A stretch of DNA of 64,000 nucleotides from Raphanus sativus. Its lineage: Eukaryota > Streptophyta > Magnoliopsida > Brassicales > Brassicaceae. The notes under the pieces were generated by a model. The model saw only the letters and a list, made by a program, of their open reading frames with translations. It was not told the origin of the DNA and did no database searches. The DNA is taken from contig NC_079517.1 in NCBI RefSeq assembly GCF_000801105.2, positions 2,294,001 to 2,358,000 of the forward strand. Direction: 5' to 3'. Numbering within the stretch: the first letter of the stretch is position 1; each line of letters opens with the position of its first letter. Shown piece after piece: positions 46,031 to 58,627 of the stretch. The position numbers and the translations under genes were made by a program.

Positions 46031-47501
46031 TGAGGAACAATTTTTTGAATATTCAAAACAACGTCATATGAATCTAACAGAATATTATAGAGATGGAGAT
46101 TAACTCTATTAATAGAATCTGTTAACCATTTTAACGATGCTTTTAGTCAAAATATGTTAGAAGTTAAAGCGGTTAGTCAAAATACGTTGAAAATTTAAAT
46201 AGTCTACGAAAAAATTATATTTTTTCAACCAAATTAAAAAGTTATTGATTTAAATGACATTTATCCCAAAATCTAACGGTTGAGAGCTCATCTTGCTATT
46301 CCGTGTTAACACTATGTAACTAATTGGTACTATACATCGGTTACCCAGAAAGTTAAAGTAAAAAAATCTACATGTTAATATTGACATGCATGCATGTTTA
46401 CATGTGTATATAAACACACACACCCCTAGTTTGGAAATTGGAATAAAAGGAAAATGCACACACGGAGAAGGTTTATGAACCGCGAAGTGAATGCGCCAGA
46501 GTTTAAAGACAAGTAAAAAGAGAAGTAAACTCTTTTAAGGATTGAAATAAACGAGTCAGCACTGTTGTATGTGTTGTGTGGAAATAGGACAATGCAATGC
46601 ATGCATGCATGCATTCTATTATCATTTAGTCATTATTATACCTTCATCATCTTGCAGCTTTTTTAACTTTTGCTTTTTTCTTCCATTGACTTTATCTTTT
46701 ATATTTATTTTTATCAGGAAAATAATTTATTTATATATATAAGTGAGAACAGAGAGAGAGAAAAGCTTTGGGAAAAGCACTTTCTTTATTAAATATATAC
46801 TTTTTCTATCTTCTACTTTTGATCAGCTTTAGAGAAAAAACAAAATCCAACCCAATAATAACTTTTTCACTTGTTAATAAATGCGCTCTCTATTTAAAAT
46901 AAAACGAAGAAAATAGAAAAGAAAGGAGCAATCATAAAGCAATCGATTACAAAATGATTTCATGACCTATCACATCAGGCTATCTTTTCTCCAATGTGCA
47001 GAAAAGTCCTGTGCCCTTCTGTCTCTTCACATTTATCACTTTTTTCGTTGAATTGCTCCTTCTCTTTTTCTTCTTCCTTTATCTCTCTCTATATCTCTTC
47101 TCTCAACCTTAAACTTACATCAATTAATTAAGTTTTTTGATTCATCTATGCTGACTTTGCATACTGGAACTTGAGATATTCCTACACTTATGTCAATTTT
47201 TAAATAGTGCCTATTTTAAAAATCTTACGAACTCATTTAGGTTTCAGACCTACTTAGAAAAATTCATATCAACGTACACATTAATGTGATGGGGTTTATA
47301 GATAGAGTTTTCTTATAAAAGCTCTCATAAATGGGACGTGTTTATAGATTGTGACTGTTGTTATTATCGCCTTTCTTCATCTTTCATAAATTTGTAACAC
47401 ATGATTCAGTCTCATCAGATTACCAATATTTATAACCACTTAATTTTTCCAGTTAAATTAAAATCAAGAATCTGAAATTAAGATAACGATTAACAATTAC
47501 C

Positions 47502-47560
47502 AAGAAGAAATAGCCATAATCTTTTCTTTCTTTAACAAAAAAAGAAGAAGAAATAGCCAT
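47502..47560 (+). mobile_element. Micro-retroposon: 27-bp insert with 16-bp TSD
   Basis: aagaagaaatagccat occurs at 47502-47517 and 47545-47560; between is aatcttttctttctttaac plus an A run. Just downstream atgataaatgcataca is also duplicated (47586 and 47607) around aaaag. Confidence 0.7.
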
Positions 47561-48123
47561 GGGTGATTAGTAATATTGCTGAAGCATGATAAATGCATAC
47601 AAAAAGATGATAAATGCATACATGTGGTTAATTTTTTCTTGTCCAACATATGTTGGCTCTCTTCATAAAAGTTGTCAAACGGAACTTTTATCAATTTATG
47701 TTTACTTTGCAACTCGGTGGATGAATCGAGGTCCTATGTGTTCTTGACTGCCAACTCAGCTAGTCTAAATGGTGTGTCGTAGGCACCTACCATAAATTGT
47801 AATGATAATGAGATGTTACCCTTCTCGCTTTCAGTACCTAACTGAAACACAATCTAAAAAATGGCACTCAGCCCCTCATCTTAATTTAAGCGACAATAAC
47901 AATATGTGTTTTGCGTGTGAAATAAAGTCATCGGCTGCATATAAAAACCTTTAGATGTGTGGTGCTCTCATCATCTAATTGATATCACTTTCAAATACAA
48001 AGCTCCTATTTTAGGGGAGTCCTTCTACAAATCAATGGCGTATGACCTTCTCCATCTTTAATTAGTTTGAGAGATCGGTCTCAATACTATGAAACCTAGT
48101 ATCCTAGTGGTTCTTCTTCGGCA

Positions 48124-48240
48124 GAAATTTTCTTCTCTTTTTGGCAAAAAAAGGAGGAAATTTTCTTCTTTAGCACGCTTATTAGTTTCTTCAAATGTTC
48201 TTAACTTTATCTTTTTTGTGCACGTTCTTAATTTTATCTT
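48124..48240. mobile_element. Two adjacent micro-inserts
   Basis: First, gaaattttcttct at 48124-48136 and 48157-48169 flanks ctttttggc plus A7 and ggag. Second, gttcttaactttatctt (48197-48213) and gttcttaattttatctt (48224-48240) flank ttttgtgcac. Both look like truncated retroposons, in opposite orientation; the second is very short and could be slippage. Confidence 0.5.
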
Positions 48241-48473
48241 CATGTTCAAATTGTGAAGTATTTTTGACAAAAAATTACGCATGTCAAATTTTATCAGATT
48301 GGCCACTCTAATATTTTCTTCTTGAGTAATAATAATAGAAGACATCTTAAGATCTGAATTTAAAAGTTGTGAAATTTTAAAACACCTGTACATCTACAAC
48401 CCTTGGAATGGTTCCATCTTCACATGGTTAAAGATTGAGTATCCCATGGAAATTGTTTTCTTTGCAACACTGT

Positions 48474-50362
48474 CACTACAAAAAAAGAGGTAGATTGAAT
48501 CATTTATTTTAAATATTTGCATTAGTTATAAATGATACAAATGCATTTTACATCATTTATTTAAATGACTCTGAAAGTGGTGATGCAAATAATTAACATC
48601 AATTTAAACATAATTGATGTTAATATTTAGAATATTTGTATCACTTAGTATAATTGATATTAATATGTGTCATTTGCAAAAATTGATGTTAACATTTGCA
48701 TCATTTAATATAAATGATGAGATTATTACGATAACTTTTATAATAATGTTGAATAAATTTATCAGTTACAACAATTGATGCCAATGTGAATCCGATTTTT
48801 AAAACATTTAATGTAAATTTAAAATTATTTGATTGATACTAAAATTATTAATACTCATATAATTTCCGTTCAATAATTAGTTATATTCTTATTAATTAAT
48901 ATTTGTAGCACAAATATTTTTAGTATCTATTAAGATTTTCATAACAGAAAACAAATTTTAAATATTTTGAGATAATTTGTACTCATACATCAAAATTAAA
49001 AAAAAAAACGAATTGTTTTTTACAAAACAAAAAATAAAAAATCACAGATCAAATGAATTGTGTATATATTCTTGCTTTGTTTCATGTTCTTCACTCATCT
49101 GCATATATTTCTTCTTGTTCTTCATTCATCTGAGTATGTTATTTCCAATTGAAGAACAAGGTTGTAAGTTCCCAATATGCCATTTGAATCATCCGTCATC
49201 ACACTTGATTTCCACCTGCAAAAAGTAAAAGAAAAATAAAAAAGATTAAATCTCTTAGAACAACCATTCAAAAGGATAGATATCATAGAATTTCTTGAAG
49301 TACCTTTCTTTTCTGTTCCTCCAAACATGTTGAAAACATATTCTTTCGAATGACTAGTAGTCTCTGGTCTTAAAGTTCAGCATACAATTAAGTTACCAAA
49401 AAAAGTTCAGCATATGAAAACTATTCGAATTAATATAGAAAAGATATAAACAAATCGAAAACAAAACATGATACAAAAATAAAATAAAAATTAGAAGATG
49501 ACTAAGATGGATCATCATCAGATTTCAGAGGATATTTTAAACTGTTGGAAACGTTAAAAGAGAGGTGTTGAAGAAGATAACTGGTGTGGTAAATAAAGAG
49601 GGGATAGTGGGTGATTAAAAACAATTTATTTGTTAATATGTGAGAAAATCAGGGGGAAAAATCCCTATATTAACGGGACGAGCTTATTTTGAATGGCATA
49701 TCATTTAAAAAATTATTATTGCAACAATAAGTGTGAATTAAAATTTATCGGCAATTACAGCTCATTAATTCAAAATATCAATTTAATTAATTAAATAAAA
49801 TGTTTTTAACTCTAGAATTTATTTTAAAATTTTTTACGTACATATATAAATTAACTATTAAATGAATCCAAATAATTTATTAGTTTATTATAAATAAATG
49901 AAATTTATAATATATCGATTATATATTTTTGTTATATAAAATTCTGTTATTAATATGAATATTCTAACCTAATTTTAACGTAAATATAATGAATACATTA
50001 ATTTTAAATAAATTATGTTTCTGTATCATTTAATTATTGATGTAAGACTTGCTTCATTTATTTAAATGATGTTAACTTTGTATCATTTTTATAAGTAATA
50101 TTAACATAAATTTGTACATGTATCAGTTATTTAAGTGATGCAAACTCATATTTTCTATCAGTTTTTTTAAAATGATGTAAATTAATATACATTTGTATCA
50201 ATTTCATTAAAGTGATACTAAATAAAGTAACAAAACATCAATTATTATAACTGATGCTGTAAAAATACATTTTGCATCATTTGCTAACAAATAATTCAAA
50301 ATAGTATCACTTATTTTTCTGATACTATTTATGTGATGCAATACATGTTTTTTTTTGTAGTG
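48474..50362. mobile_element. Non-autonomous CACTA (En/Spm-type) transposon, 1,889 bp
   Basis: Inverted termini cactacaaaaaaa at both ends and a TGT duplication on each side (48471-48473, 50363-50365), as required for CACTA elements. Both subterminal regions (to about 48800 and from about 50030) are packed with short motifs such as aattgatgttaat, atttgcatcatt and aagtgatac in both orientations. No transposase frame; the central part (about 48980-49680) is unrelated, non-repetitive DNA without a recognisable gene. Confidence 0.92.
49372..49414 (+). mobile_element. Micro-retroposon inside the CACTA element
   Basis: aaagttcagcata occurs at 49372-49384 and 49402-49414 with caattaagttacc plus A4 between. 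It therefore post-dates or hitch-hiked with the CACTA element. Confidence 0.6.
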
Positions 50363-50365
50363 TGT

Positions 50366-51284
50366 TTCTTTCAAGGTTTCTTTTTATTTCACATATGAAA
50401 ATTTAAGATATAGCAAAAAAATCCACAAAATAAATTCAGTATTTCTTAATTTTCCCATTTACAGCCGTAGCAATCATTTATCAGATTTTTGGATGGCTAT
50501 CGGTCGATGCCTAACCTGATATCAAATTAATAAATATTAAACCGAACAAGAGGTTGGAAGAAAAATAAAACAGACAAGAATTAATGATAAACCCGGTATT
50601 ATTTGGAACCTAGTCGGTATGATAAGTACAATATATGTATTATAGTTACGATATGTTGGTGGGTGTCACAGTACATTCTTTAGTGCTGTGTGCTCTTTCA
50701 ACCTCATAATATTCTAACTTTATTCATTAATCATAATAACAATATATCGACATAGAGAATTTGACGTTACATATATACTCAACCAATTCATATAATAAGA
50801 TATGGACCCTTCATGAATAATGTACATCACATCTCTCTCTCTATGACTGTTGTTGGTTAATGAGACAACTACAGCACCATGCCACATCTCATTCTTCCCC
50901 CATTCTTCAGTCTTGTCCATTGCATTTTGAACCAACCTATGCTACAATTTGCCAATTCCTTAGGCCCCATCTTTTTCTTTCTCTCCTTTGAATCTATTCA
51001 TTTAGGGGGGAGAAAAAATGGTATAGATTAGCCTATTTAAACGAAAGAAAGAGTATAACAGAGTTTTCTATCCTCTTAATAAAAAATTTGTGACCTACAA
51101 CTAGGCCAACCCCACGTTGATAAGTTTGATAAGTTTATTTGGAGTGTAGTTCTAATAAATTTTTTGATCCGTTTTCTATATTTTCCATTTTGATATATGT
51201 GCACTATTAAATTTCGTTAAATCTTGATACTTACCTAAAAAAAATTTATGTGTTATACATTAGCGGTAGATTGTTGACTAGATG
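50366..51284. other. Intergenic DNA between CACTA element and LINE
   Basis: AT-rich sequence; no gene or element seen. Confidence 0.4.
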
Positions 51285-51299
51285 GTGATCAGAATTTTT

Positions 51300-52442
51300 T
51301 TTTTTTTTTAACTCTTTATTTCTTTCCCCAAAAGGAATACCATTTAGAAAGTTTTACAAAGGAAACATAAAAAGAGGTGGAACAAATTTGAAAGCATAAG
51401 CAACACAGAAAGAAATAAAACTCAGAAGCTAGCCGAAGTAGTTAAACCATGTGTATAGAAAGGTTTCTCCCCGCGGTCGAAGATGGTTTGAAGAGAGTTG
51501 AAGTTGCCTGTTGGTGTTTGATTTTGTGCTCATATCCAGAGCCGCCATTTTTGTCCTTAGTACCAGACGAATCTGCTTGACTAAGACAGGCGGTTGAAGT
51601 TGTCCCGCAGAATGAAGTCGAGCATTGCGTTTGCGCCAAATGAAATAAACCAGTGCTTGGAAAACAAGACGACACAAAGTCCTTACCTTTCCATCAAAGG
51701 AGGAAAGACTGATCCAATTAGTCACATGACGCAGCATCCTTGGGGGATTAAGCGCACGATGACTAAAGAAAGCCTGCCACACAGCCTGTGAATACTGCCA
51801 TTCAAAAAAGAGATGTGAAACAGACTCAATTCCAGAGTCGCAAAGCAAACATTCAGGACCGATGGTTGCGCCCCAACTCCTCATCATGTCCTTTGTCTGA
51901 AGCATGTCTCTCATTAGAAGCCATGTGATAAAGGAATGCTTCGGTATTTTCTCCTTAAACCAAACAAAAGAATACCAAGTTACATGAGGTGGATCCGGAT
52001 GCATGCTCCTCCACGTCCTAGATGATACGAAATCACCTGGGGTATCAAGGGGCCCATTTTGCCAAAGAAAGGGATCCCGTTCCGCCTCGGAGGTAGGTAC
52101 ATGAACCTGTTCCAAAACGAGCTTCAAAGCACGCACGATGTGATGGTGGCTTCTCGGTAAATGCCATGAAAAACCAGAGACAACTTGAAAAACTTTTGAG
52201 TCCAGACTTATGCCAGTCACCATGGGACCGGTCGGCCCTGTTAACATGATTAAGGGACCCGAGGGAGTCCAATTATCATGCCAAAACAGAGCTTGATTTC
52301 CAGACAAAACGTTGCAAAATAAATGAGAACGAGCCAAGTCACGCAGTTTGAGAAGACTTTTCCAAATCCAGCTGCCGATCCTCTGAAAATCATCAGTCCA
52401 AAAGATCATATCTTTTGGACTGAATAAGATCCAAATTCAGCT
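51300..52442 (-). mobile_element. 5'-truncated LINE with open ORF2 end and perfect 15-bp TSD
   Basis: gtgatcagaattttt flanks it at 51285-51299 and 52443-52457, and a T run (A tail of the minus strand) opens it at 51300. A 326-codon open frame (52409-51429) encodes the C-terminal part of a LINE ORF2 with the zf-RVT domain: SSRTWRSMHPDPPHVTWYSF, FITWLLMRDMLQTKD, CLLCDSGIESVSHLFFEWQY and YFIWRKRNARLHS. The open frame and perfect TSD mean a recent insertion. Confidence 0.93.
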
Positions 52443-52457
52443 GTGATCAGAATTTTT

Positions 52458-54062
52458 ATTTTCCAATAAATTATTTCTGAATAGTACAACTTTATATATG
52501 TACTACTTCTAATTTATTTCAGTGTCTGAATATTTTCTTTTTTCACCCGGTTAGCCGTGCAACTTCATTATGTGATAGGAAATATATATATATATATATA
52601 TAGCTTGTTAGCTATAACTTTACAGAATTTAAAAGGGGATAATATTGTCAACCTTTTTCTTGTTTCCTTCTTTTTGAGATTGGAAGGGAATGAAGTAATT
52701 TAATTCATAACTCTAGAAATTCTGCTATTTGCATATGATAAAGCGGTGGGTCCAAAATAACCCTAAGATTTAACTTTCACCCCTAAGATTATATTTCAAA
52801 ATGCTTAAAAGTAGTTTTTGGGTGTTTCTTTATGCAAAATATGGAAGATTTTAAGCATTCACTTTACTCGTCAACTAGTATGGCCACTTGAGAGTTGAGA
52901 GGTATTTTTTTGCACGGTGAAAGTGAAAGGAAAGAAAAGAATGAAAATGAAAGTGAAGGAGCATATTAAATCATTGTTAATGAGACAATGATGAATAAAT
53001 CATGTTGGGCTATTCGCATGTAAATACCAAAAACCAATTAATGCCCAAATTGAAAGGAATTTCTTTTAAAGGCTTGGCGCATAAGACAAATAAAAAGTCA
53101 TCACCATGTTTTTCATCAATGTCTAGTACAGTATAATAGTAATTCTTTGAAAGATTTTGGCCAAAAAATAAGTAATACTGTGACATAAAATATCTATAGG
53201 AGGTGAAACCAACATTCTTCATATTTCATTCTTTTCAATTCTTATCTTTATACAAACGTTGTTTGTAAGAACTTATACTCCAATCAGTCAATACACTCAC
53301 TCCTACCATATTTTTTTAAGAAAACATCTGTGGATAGTATTTAAAGAACTAAACTGATCAGATATGGTTTATATTTATACATAATAAATACGCTTTCTGA
53401 TCTTATTTTCTAACTCTGAAATATTTTTCTCAATAGGTGAGAAACTAACCAATACTGAAAAAACAATTGATTATAAGAATATTATATGTTCATAATTGTG
53501 TTATCTCTACTAAGAATTTGAGATGCCACCCAAGAAAACACTTTTAAGAAAACACTTTTCTAGTCGCTCCATGGGGTCCGTTACTTCTCTTATATTCCTT
53601 AATCAACGTTCTCTCTAATGTGTAGGGTGATTTTCCCTAATGGTATCAGAAAGCAAGAAACATATAGGTCCATTCAAAAAGTTAAATTAATATTCAACAT
53701 ACATATATACAGAGGACGACAGCTGGTTTATTAGGCAGCTACGAGTCTTGCCTTTGCCCTACTTGAATAATTTTCACTAAACACACACACACTCTCTTTT
53801 GTGTGTGTGTTAAACACCAATCACGGTCGTCTTAATCTTTACGAGTCCAATGTCATGGACTGAACTTTAATCTGGTTCTAGCTCTGTTATTGTCGAGTTT
53901 TTAGAATTATCGTCTCGTTTGGTAAATTTAGGTGGTTTAAGAGACAGCTTATTCTGTTTAGAATGAATTGTTCTCATCGGGTGAAAATACAACGGAATAT
54001 TAATTCGGGTACTGCAGGATCTATCTATGTGTTTGTAGGTGATACTGGATCACTTCACTATA
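52458..54062. other. Intergenic AT-rich DNA
   Basis: 1.6 kb with an (AT)n run near 52580. No gene or element recognised. Confidence 0.4.
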
Positions 54063-54256
54063 CAATATAACCTCTTTAAATTAATACTCGATAAATTAAT
54101 ATACACTAAAATATCTATAAATTAATATAATCTTATAGTCTCAAATTGAGTTTTTGGTTCAATTAGTATATCACTAAATTAATAATCTCTATAAATTAAT
54201 AAAAAATTATAGTTTTGGTGTAGTCCCAATATTATTAATTTATAGAAGTTTCACTG
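54063..54256. mobile_element. Emigrant-type (pogo/Tc1-mariner) MITE, 194 bp
   Basis: The right end in reverse complement reads cagtgaaacttctataaatt, close to the known Emigrant terminus CAGTAAAACCTCTATAAATT. The left end (caatataacctctttaaatt) is a decayed inverted copy. TA dinucleotides flank both ends (54061-54062, 54257-54258). Non-coding. Confidence 0.85.
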
Positions 54257-54798
54257 TATGTGTGGTTTAATTTCAGTAAGATCAAAGTCATGTAATCGCT
54301 TTTGGTTAATGAAAATTGTAACTGAACAATAAAAAAAACACTAAACAGACTCTAGTTTTATTGTAAGCATTCACTCTGGAATCGAAATTCCTATTGAATT
54401 TCAGATCTGCACCTACCAATTAAATACTACAGTAGTTAATTATGTCCCTGAAATGTGAATGTCTGATTTGTACATGTAAAGCAGAATCATATTGTACATA
54501 TATAATGCATCCTTATGCTTATATTTATTGTTTTATTAGTTGATCACAGCATTTTTAATTCCACTTGGAGATTTTTAGTATTAAAGAGGATTTAATCACT
54601 ATTCTTGATTCTGTATATGTTATTGACACTGATTTTTAAAAGAACTACGAGCAAAATTTAATTTTATTAAAATATGGGTTTGATCTAAAACTCTTTCATG
54701 AAATTTAGACCTTTAGATTCTAAATCTATTACACGCGAATTTTTATTTGCTTAAATCCAACTTGAATCAAAAAATGTTGATCTCTATTTATATGTGAT
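54257..54798. other. Intergenic AT-rich DNA
   Basis: About 540 bp between two DNA transposons; nothing recognised. Confidence 0.4.
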
Positions 54799-54806
54799 AC
54801 TAGATG

Positions 54807-55466
54807 TAAGAGTGTCAAAATGAACCATAATTCATGAACAGTTAGGTTTTCATGAACACGAACTATATTATCTAGGATTATTTATTAAACTAATTTAATG
54901 ACCAAACTTGATTTAGCTTGTGAATTGTATATTAAGCTTTAATAAACATGAGTAAGCTCATGAGCTTTATTTTTTCTAGAGTTATATATTTATATATTAA
55001 AAATATTTTGTTTCATATTTAATTTTATAAGAGAAATATAAATTATATAAATTATATTTTCAAAGAAAATTTCTCTAAGATTTTCGGAGGAATAACTATA
55101 TTTTAAAATTATTCAAATCTTCTAATATAAATACATATTAGTTAATTGTTTCTTACACAAATTTATTGATCTCAGATTAAGTGTTTTTCTTTCACATTTT
55201 GAAATATTTAATATATAATTATAAAATTATGGTCTCAACTTTTTCTTAAGATTTCATGTTACACATATATATATATATATATATATATGTGTTATTTTTA
55301 ATAGATCGTGAACTAACTTATTTAACTGGTCATTAAAATGATTTGAGTTTGAATTTACATTCTGAAACTCATATATCAAATAATCAGAATTGATAATTTA
55401 TAAAAGATCTGAACTCATATATGCTGAATTAAATTGAGCGTGAACTAACTCATCTTGATGTCCCTA
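54807..55466. mobile_element. Non-autonomous hAT-type element, 660 bp
   Basis: Imperfect inverted ends taagagtgtcaaaatga and (right, reverse complement) tagggacatcaagatga, 11 of 17 identical. The 8-bp flanks actagatg (54799-54806) and actaaatg (55467-55474) differ at one base. Subterminal repeats of tcatgaac and cgtgaactaac occur at both ends. Old, non-coding. Confidence 0.7.
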
Positions 55467-55474
55467 ACTAAATG

Positions 55475-56153
55475 TAATGGTTTAGCGGTGTCAGATTTGT
55501 GTTGATGGAATTTGTTGCGAATATTACTTGTTTTGGCAATAAATCTTCAGTTTTACAAACAAACATTTTCTATATCCATCTATTTTGTAAGAAATAACAA
55601 ACAAACCTATTTTAAATGTAAATCTTACAAAACTTAATAGTAAATATATAATCAAGGAAAATTGCAAAATAAAATAGAGATAAGGAGAGTGTGATCTTAA
55701 GACAAGATGCGGATTATAGCTACAAGGTAATAATATTTAAATAAATGATAATTAAATAAAATTATAAAAATAGAATGTGTGACAAAGAGATATAAACGTC
55801 AACGGATTGGTAGAATCAACGGAGACTTTCATTCTCCGATATATTCCAAAAAGGTGTAAATTATCAATTTAGACAATATGGAACCTCACGTTCTGTTGGA
55901 TCCATTTAATGCGTGCAGGGATAATTTATTTTATTTTTCAAATAAATAAATTCGTAAATTAGAGAAAAACAGCATTAATTGTCTAATTACTCTCATATTG
56001 GATCTCACTCACCGACGTAGGCTCCTGACCATGCATTATACTTTATCACACGTTTACATACCCATCTACTGAGCAGTTTATTCGGATTTACTAATCATGC
56101 TTTTTCTTTGTAAAAACGACAAAACTTTTACAAACATTTGCTTTAATTACTTA
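55475..56153. other. Intergenic AT-rich DNA
   Basis: About 680 bp; no gene or element recognised. Confidence 0.4.
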
Positions 56154-57080
56154 CTAGATCATGACCCGCTCGACTGAGCGGGAGTCATTTTTTTATCTTT
56201 GCTTTTACTAAATGTTATACATGATCGCCAATGTGTATTAATATAAAATTTTGATAAATAACAATGTGTACTAATGTATTTAAATAAGCAATGTGTTTAA
56301 TTACTAAATTTGATTTTTAAATTTTATGATAACGTAAAGTAGATTTTTTCTGTATTATTTAAAATATATAGTGCTATATATTTTGTATTTTCAACATTTA
56401 TCATACAAAACTTACACTGGGGTATTATTTCTATGAAAATATGTGTAACATAATATATTTATATATTATATAAACATATGCACACCCGCACGGGTTTTAT
56501 TTTTGAAATGTATTCTATATTGTTTAGTTTTATGTAGTATCGAGTTTGTATAATTCAATTTTGTGTTTAAAGAACAATATCAAAACTGTCTTTCGATGTA
56601 AAAATAATATTTTGCAAGCGCGAGTTGTGTCTTTTTATTGTAACACAAAATTTTATATAAAACTTATATTTTTTGTACATTACGAAATTTAATTTTTTAA
56701 AATATATTATTACGTAATTTCAAAGTGAATTTTATCTCTGATGTCTAATATATTTTGTGTGTAATGGTTCAAAGCATTTTCGATATATATATTATATTTC
56801 AGTTTGGTTTGTTTTTAGTATTAGTGTATAAGTATAATACTATACAATATTACTATATTCTATACAATATATGAAGCTATGTGTTATTTGTTTTAGAAAG
56901 TAGATTAGGCCCAACGTAGTTATAACAATAGTCATATCTTTATGTATGTGTCTATGACTTATCTACCTAATGTTATTCGTACTAATAAAATTAATATGGC
57001 CAATGAAAGTATACTGATCAATTTAAAATGAATTGTATAGGGTAATTATAGAACGATTAATATTTTTAGTATTCTTAGTA

Positions 57081-57768
57081 TCTATCTTATTAAAACAGAA
57101 ACATTTTGTTGGACCTAACATTTATTTTGTAAGTTTTTTAAATTAAATACACATTTATACTTTATAGTTAAACATACATTAAATCACTAATGTTTCTTTC
57201 TTTATACTACTATCTATGTTTCCAAACAATATACTTATTTCTTTATAATACTATCAATGTTTCCAAACAATATACTTCTTTCTTTATACTACTATCAATG
57301 TTTCCAAACAATATTTTTTTATACTACTATCATTGTTTCCAAATAATACAATAATTAATCTTAGTTATTTTATATCTATCATTTTCTCTTTAAAATTTTG
57401 TAGAAACGTCATAATTTCATAAATTGCAAAATAGTGAACTTTAAAATTTCGATTATAAGATTACAAATTATGAAACTATTACAATTTAAATCCAATTAGA
57501 TTACATATCGGTCATCCATCAGTTCAATCGGTTAGTCTCGGGTTTTAGTGATTTTTTAATATGAATATTTTAAAAACATAAATTGAATTGTCAGATATCC
57601 GGATTAACCGGTATAATCACAATCGGGTTGAATTTAAAAATACTGATTTAAATACAAAAATATTTTAAATACACACTCTTTAAAAATTACCAAAATATTT
57701 GTTAAACTATTAGTAAATTTTTTTATCGTAAAATATTCCGCGCTTCAAAAGCGCGGGTCAAAATCTAG
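57081..57768 (+). mobile_element. Inner Helitron (plus strand), 688 bp
   Basis: Starts TCTATCTTATTAAAACAG at 57081 after host A, and ends with hairpin ccgcgct/agcgcgg (57738-57756), ggtcaaaat and CTAG at 57765-57768 before host T. It shares the first 17 bases with the outer element but lies on the opposite strand. Confidence 0.92.
57197..57345 (+). repeat. ~41-bp tandem repeat in the inner Helitron
   Basis: actactatcaatgtttcc followed by aaacaatatacttctttctt recurs about four times (core atgtttcc at 57216, 57257, 57298 and variant at 57332). Internal minisatellites are common in Helitrons. Confidence 0.8.
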
Positions 57769-58038
57769 TATATCTTATTTAAATTGACATGTAATAAATG
57801 TAAAAATCATATATGGAATATGGACAAAAAGAAGAACTGTATTTAAGGAAATACATCAATGCAAAATTAGACTATGGTACGTATTATATATAAAGAATGA
57901 GACATTTACTTTAAATATATGAGGTCCACCTTTAAAAATACACTTGTTTTAATAAGATAGATACCGTCGTATCTCTTCGTATCTCTGACTGTTATTCTAT
58001 ATAACTAGAGAATGATTTATCTGATTTCATTGTTAATT

Positions 58039-58611
58039 TTTTTTTACTTTAAATTTCCATTATTAAACCAAATAAATTACACAACTTAACTAAAGTTCAA
58101 GTAAAAACTAAAAAACCTTCTACTGGCTAGGAAATACAAGACGCCAAATAGATTAAAAAGTAACAGTGGTAGGGAGATTCCGCTGCACACGCGATAAGAT
58201 ATCTATTTTTGCACTTAGAGTCCTTTTTACCTCCAAGACAAGTGATGCTGCTGGCCGAAAAGACTGATGCAACCGTGAGTTTCTCTCCTTCCATAACACA
58301 TATAGCGATGCTTGGAAGATGAGTTTGACGTTCAGGTTGACGTTGCTATCTCTAGAGGGCGCTCTGACCCATAGCAAGAGATCCATGAATGAAGATGGCG
58401 GGGTGAGTTGGAATGCTGAGTAGAGGGGTTCCCAGACATCTCTGCTGTAACCACAATCAAAGAACATATGCGATCTAGACTCATCTGCTGAGTTACATAG
58501 GAGACAAGTTAGAGGAACCGAAACTCCCCACCGCCTCAGCCTGTCCTTTGTAGACAACCTATCAAGAGTCACCAACCAAGATAAAAACGCGTGCTTAGGG
58601 ATTCTACCTTG
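58039..58611 (-). mobile_element. 5'-truncated LINE, 573 bp, with TSD
   Basis: gatttcattgttaatt (58023-58038) and gatttaattgttaatt (58612-58627) flank it with one mismatch, and a T run opens it. A 140-codon open frame (58575-58153, minus) is a zf-RVT end: CLLCNSADESRSHMFFDCGY, then IFQASLYVLWKERNSRLHQS. Different LINE family from the copy at 51300 but the same domain. Confidence 0.9.
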
Positions 58612-58627
58612 GATTTAATTGTTAATT

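Larger units (their letters stand above)
44966..48473. other. Intergenic DNA between tandem array and CACTA element
   Basis: Besides the repeats listed separately I see only AT-rich sequence and pyrimidine-rich stretches (46680-46700, 47030-47105). No coding gene is supported. Confidence 0.45.
56154..57961 (-). mobile_element. Outer Helitron (minus strand) split by a second Helitron
   Basis: On the minus strand it starts TCTATCTTATTAAAACAAG at 57961 (host A before it) and ends with a 7-bp-stem hairpin (56165-56182, cccgctc/gagcggg) and CTAG at 56157-56154, followed by host T. All Helitron hallmarks are present. The inner element at 57081-57768 interrupts it, so the outer copy was about 1,120 bp. 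No RepHel coding. Confidence 0.9.

Noticed and set aside
47586..47622. Another micro-retroposon (16-bp repeat around aaaag)
   Set aside because: Five bases between repeats are too few to separate retroposition from slippage; only mentioned beside the 47502 insert.
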